From Batillaria attramentaria (lineage: Eukaryota; Mollusca; Gastropoda; Batillariidae), in contig JACVVK020000154.1 of assembly GCA_018292915.2 (NCBI GenBank), positions 705,001-769,000 on the forward strand: a DNA stretch of 64,000 bases, read 5' to 3'. Positions within the stretch are counted from its first letter, which is position 1, and each line of letters begins with the position of its first letter. The translations under genes were made by a program, and so were the position numbers. Below the pieces are notes generated by a model. The model was not told the DNA's origin. It saw only the letters and a list, made by a program, of their open reading frames with translations, and ran no database searches. This document shows positions 59,091 through 64,000 of this stretch, piece after piece.

Positions 59091-59305
59091 AATTTCATAA
59101 ATCATAGCATAATTATCGTTCGCTTAACACGAACACGAGAAACAGACAACGGTTAAGCCCGAACAATGGGAGCTACCGCATTTTCAACAATTATTAATTT
59201 CATAAATCATAACAAAATTATCGTTCGCTTAACACGAACACAAGAAACAGACAACGGTTACGCCCGGGCGATGGGAGCTACCGCATTTTAAACAATTATT
59301 AATTT
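59091..59305. repeat. 105-bp tandem duplication
   Basis: Two units starting AATTTCATAAATCATA at 59091 and 59196. Both contain TTATCGTTCGCTTAACACGA, AGAAACAGACAACGGTTA and GGGAGCTACCGCATTTT, with a handful of substitutions. Confidence 0.92.
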
Positions 59306-59461
59306 TTCTCTTAGTGGTAATTTCTTTTCTAGCACTGTTACTGATTAAAGATGATGATGACGATGATGATGACGACGATGACGATGACTTGATAATTACA
59401 GCGCACGTCTCCCGCCCTGAGTGCTCACGGCGCTTTAGGGAAGTTTTTGAAACTGACAGAC

Positions 59462-59465
<4 letters not shown>

Positions 59466-59542
<77 letters not shown>

Positions 59543-59597
59543 TGTAATCTTTCATTGTTATCGACAGGACTATGTACAAGTGTACTCGAATCTAACG

Positions 59598-59677
<80 letters not shown>
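59466..59677. repeat. two long (CA)n microsatellites
   Basis: CA runs at 59466-59540 and 59602-59677 with 60 bases of unique sequence between. A (GAT/GAC)n run lies just before, at 59350-59388. Confidence 0.94.
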
Positions 59678-59679
<2 letters not shown>

Positions 59680-59941
59680 CTTCCAGCTGGCTCAGTGCCG
59701 GAAAAGGAAACAGACATAACATTAAACCGTCCATCGCTACCGAGGATTCTTCACTGCACGATCACATCAGCTGATGGCCCACAACACACAGGATTCCAGC
59801 GGTGTCAGCGAGGGTCAAATGCCTCTATCATGTCTTGCCGTGCTGCGCAACACAGCAATGCGTAAGAGGCCGGCACATGTAACCGCCGGTTAGATAAGTG
59901 AGACAGTCATGTGACAGAGAGCCGGAAGGGGCTGGAGAGGC

Positions 59942-61070
59942 GGGGACAGGAGGCGGGTGGGGGGGGGGGGGGGTGGGCGGGTGTCCTCCCTGACCGATTC
60001 CTACCGTCAATTTTGCCTGGTCATCCAGTGAAGTGCTAACGAAGTGGAATTTTATCGCTCCTGTCCGTATGTCCTGGCATGTTCACCTCTCTTCTCGAGG
60101 CGAGTGAAAAATTGCAGACTTTCAATGGCTAAGTGGCTTCACGGAAGAGAGTGTGACAGCTGAAATTCGTTTTTATCTTTCCGGTATTTAGGCTGCTGTT
60201 ATAAACTGCACCATAGCAGATAAACAAACACGTGAGCCTTCCCCCCCCCTCCCCCCACACACGTGGATTTATGAAAGAGGCGATTTACAGTCAGGACAAA
60301 AGGGTACAGTCTTGTCCCCGCCCATAATCCCCTCCCCCAAAAAACAACAACAACAAAAAAAACCAAAAAACAACAACAACCAACCAACCAAACAAACCCA
60401 CAAAAAACCCCACAAAATCAAACCGAAAACGAACAAAACACAAAACAAAAAACACATAAAACAAACAAACACAAAACCCAAAACAAAAAACTAAACCAAA
60501 AACAAAAAACAATAACAAAAACTAAACAACCAAACAACAAACAAAAATCAGCAATAAACAACAACAACAACAACAAAACCTGCGAAAACACAGAGCAAAA
60601 CAAAGTGCTGTGGAAATGACTCTGTGTTGAATTTCTGCATCTGTGAAGATTTCGAACAAAACTGAATGCAGATCAGGTCCACACAGAAAATTACGTGCAC
60701 ACCCGCCTTAGCGCAAAAATATGAACACTGGGTGCTACGAGAGCAGCTGCATCTGACAGAGAGAGAGAGAGAGAGAGAGGGGAGACTCGCGTTCGTATCT
60801 CGTGCTTGTTGTCTTCCCGGAGACTGAGATCTGAGACGAGGCCTCTTCATAAACAACAACAACAGTCAACACCACTTTCTTTTCATACGTCTACCGTGCA
60901 CGTGAGAGCTATTTCTGTACTCAGGAAGTGGTGTACAGACTGCAAAGGTGTCTTTTTGCGACAGCTGAACCTTTCACCTTTTTCCCCAGGTGCAGGATGG
61001 CAAAGCGGTTTATTTTGCTTGGCGTTTTTTTCCTTTTCTCTTTCTTTCTGACCTTCAGTGTGTGTCCATA
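59942..61070. other. repeat-rich non-coding stretch
   Basis: G-run at 59958-59973, C-run at 60241-60256, long CAA/CAAA low-complexity tract at 60340-60580 and (GA)n at 60760-60782. No gene recognised. Confidence 0.7.
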
Positions 61071-61240
61071 GGCGCGATGCTGGGCGCTGTTTGTAGAAAA
61101 TGGGGGTAGGCTGGGGGTGGGGGTGGGGGCTGGGGGGTGGGTGGACGAACACAGGTGATTCCTTTGACTCGAGACAACGGCAAAGCCAGTTTAGGTCTAC
61201 ATACGTTACTGTTTATCAAGGACCTGCACTTAATATAAAA

Positions 61241-61291
61241 CACAAACATACACACACGCATACACACACGCACGCACACACACACACGCAT

Positions 61292-61350
<59 letters not shown>

Positions 61351-61371
61351 CACACACACACACACACACTT
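61241..61371. repeat. (CA)n/(CAGA)n compound microsatellite
   Basis: CA with CGCA/TACA steps, about 14 CAGA units at 61293-61350, then CA again. Confidence 0.93.
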
Positions 61372-61947
61372 CAAACGGAAACTAGTCTCTCAGGCTTTTC
61401 TTAAAAGGAGAAACACTTTAGATTTTAATCATTCTTACGAAACAGTGAGAATTAGCATACAGCTGTATTCTACTGAAAACCTTACCACGACATTGCGCCA
61501 CGGCGTTCCAAATTTAAATAACACATTTACTACACACACCTCGACTAGTAACTCAGTGTAACAGAAATTACACCGCAAGCACTCCCGTCTCGTTTGCAAA
61601 CATGCACGCATCGTTTGGTTCACCGTGCAGGACATAAATACACCACAAGTAAGTTTTTATGCGCTAACCGAAACGGCAGCATTATCTTATCAGTTTGAAG
61701 AAACGTCTTTTCTTTCTGCATGTGGGCGAAGCTGCTATTTATACTTGTGACTCTCTGCCAGATAAAACTCATCCTGTTTCCGAAAACTCCAGCATTCTGA
61801 ATCCGGGTCCGAGGTTCGTACGGGAATTAAGCTGTGGGTACTTGGATGCAACAACATGGGTTTGGTAAGAAGTTAATGTTGTACAGCTGGTTAACGGGTC
61901 TGGTAATAAAATAAAATGAAATCGGGCGTAGAATAGTTGCACTATCT

Positions 61948-62123
<176 letters not shown>

Positions 62124-62466
62124 ACGTTTTTTTTTATTCAGAGCATTTAGGCATTGCTGCCTATCTTACATGCTGTCCTGCTATTCTACATTAAAGGGTA
62201 TTGAGAAAAAAAATCAAAACAAACAAACAAACAAACAATGAAAAAGTAAAAACGTATAAACTATCTAAGGGAAATACAGGAGAGAAAAATACACACGATA
62301 AACAAATCAAAACATACGTGGCATGTGCTGATGATACTGGCTGTATGCCAAATAAGAACTTACAGTCGTCTCTAATATTTCAAAACATGTATGTAACACA
62401 TTTCTACGTATATGGTCAGATAAGCGTATCGTGTAGAATTTGTTTGAAGTTTTGGAAACGTTTTGG

Positions 62467-62524
<58 letters not shown>

Positions 62525-62529
<5 letters not shown>

Positions 62530-63420
62530 ACGTTTTTCTTGAATACCAGCCTTTGACGACGATAAAACATGAAAATCTGGAACTTCTTAAAAGTAAAATA
62601 CTGAGCATTCAAAGTACACGTATCTTCAAGACGTGCACATATCTGAAGATGTGGTAGGTCTGAAAACGAATGAAAGATAGCACAAGCTTTGGGGTGGCGA
62701 ACTGGATCTTTGAGATAAAACAACCGTGCAGTACATACATGTATTTCTTCCGTTTGTGCAAAAGGGCCTAAGCGCCCTGGGTCTGATGAGAACTTACGCC
62801 CTTTTACCGTCTGACCTTAGAGATAGCGGATGACGTCAAAAACACCCTGCGGCACCTCCCCGCAAAGTGCACATATGACGCAACAGCACCTACGTGTGTT
62901 CGCGTTCTGCTGAAAGCCACCAACACCCTATCACGCCAGGTGCGCTAATCGGAATCTATACCCGCAGGTAAAGCTGCCAGAAAGGTCTACGCACGGGGAG
63001 CAGGGGAAGGTGGGGGGGGGGGGGCGTGCGGTCTTAAGGGGGGGGGGGGGGGGCTGATGGTTCTGGGGGTTTCAATCTAAAGACGTTCAGGTGTGCGAAT
63101 GATGTAAGGCGAGCCTGTTGAGCGATAACGCCCGTTGTGCAACATTCACAGACAATTGCTGGCAAGATTGTAAGGGGGGTGTTTGATGGCGTCTGGCATA
63201 CCGAGGTTGGCCAACAACAACAACGTGATCACTTCATTTGCTCTTTTTGTGAGCGTGTTTTTGCCCCCCCCCCCCCCCCCAATCTCTCTCTCTCTCTCCC
63301 TTCTGTAGCGGGCGGAAAAAGCAGAAGAAGAAGAAAAAGATAAGGCAAATTCCCTGGTTCATTCCCACTGGAAAGAGCTGTTTGTACCAGTTTGTGCCAA
63401 TGTGTGATTTCCTGAACACA
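62525..63420. other. non-coding stretch with G- and C-homopolymers
   Basis: G-runs at 63013-63024 and 63039-63053, a C-run at 63265-63280 and a CT run at 63283-63299. No gene recognised. Confidence 0.6.
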
Positions 63421-63475
63421 CACACGTTCTCTCTCTCTCTCTCTCTGTGTCTCTGTCTCTCTCTCAGCAAAGGAA

Positions 63476-63542
<67 letters not shown>

Positions 63543-63565
63543 CTCTCTCTCTCTACAAAGGAACA

Positions 63566-63622
<57 letters not shown>

Positions 63623-63663
63623 CTCTCTCTCTCCCCCCCCCCCTCTCTCTCTCAGCAAAGGAA

Positions 63664-63702
<39 letters not shown>

Positions 63703-63727
63703 CTCTCTCTCTCTCTCAGCAAAGGAA

Positions 63728-63809
<82 letters not shown>
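63421..63809. repeat. higher-order (CT)n-CAGCAAAGGAAT-(CA)n array, four units
   Basis: The composite unit is a CT tract, then the 12-base linker CAGCAAAGGAAT (variant TACAAAGGAACAT in unit 2), then a long CA tract. Linkers lie at about 63466, 63555, 63653 and 63717. The CA tracts are about 62, 52, 36 and 82 bases. Long open frames across it are repeat translations. Confidence 0.92.
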
Positions 63810-64000
63810 TTCAAGAGATCCCTGCACAGGAAAGGACTCACACCCCGTCCACCACCACCCCTCCCCACCCCTCCTTTTCGTATTCATTCCATATATTAGA
63901 ACGTATATTCTTGGCAAATTCATATCAAATGCTCTCAGTTTCACTTTCAAATGCGAAACCACGTTGTCCTCAAACCACGAGACGGACACCTTACTACCGA

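Overview
The window is nuclear DNA from an animal, most likely a mollusc (inference). The evidence is interrupted genes with GT-AG introns, very many (CA)n/(GA)n microsatellites, several tRNA-derived SINE families, and two recognisable conserved metazoan genes. There is no sign of bacterial, organellar or viral gene organisation. Only a small part of the 64 kb is coding.

Layout. (1) 115-3208, + strand: the last three visible exons of an SLC46-type major facilitator transporter (proton-coupled folate transporter family). The 5' half is left of the window. (2) 3209-11753: about 8.5 kb with no recognisable coding sequence. It holds a five-copy 80-bp minisatellite and simple repeats, and probably the 3' UTR of the next gene. 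(3) 11754-42364, - strand: a class-I unconventional myosin of the Ia/Ib type. I could place 33 exons that join in frame over 3,417 coding bases (1,138 residues plus stop). It has a motor domain from just before the P-loop onward, a long neck of about nine IQ motifs, and a TH1 membrane-binding tail. Only the first 75 or so residues are missing, and they are not visible up to 64000. (4) 42365-45500: intron or intergenic sequence with SINE fragments. (5) About 46200-50300, + strand: a decayed, intron-bearing copy of a transposase-like protein family that I recognise by motif but cannot name. Next to it, on the - strand at 51618-53631, is a locus whose last exon encodes a P2X7-receptor-like C-terminal domain, also frameshifted. 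Because all 33 myosin exons nearby are intact, these frameshifts look like real decay rather than assembly error. (6) 53632-64000: repeat-rich DNA. It includes a 259-bp MITE, a segmental duplication that preserves the empty site of a SINE, a 1.7-kb element with 234-bp terminal inverted repeats enclosing a second long hairpin, and a higher-order CT/CA array at the right edge.

The main points of interest are the five tandem 87-nt (29-codon, phase 0-0) IQ cassette exons of the myosin, which could make its lever arm modular; its 14-nt microexon; the nested inverted-repeat element; and the decayed gene-like loci. I found no defence island, CRISPR array or other new multi-gene system.
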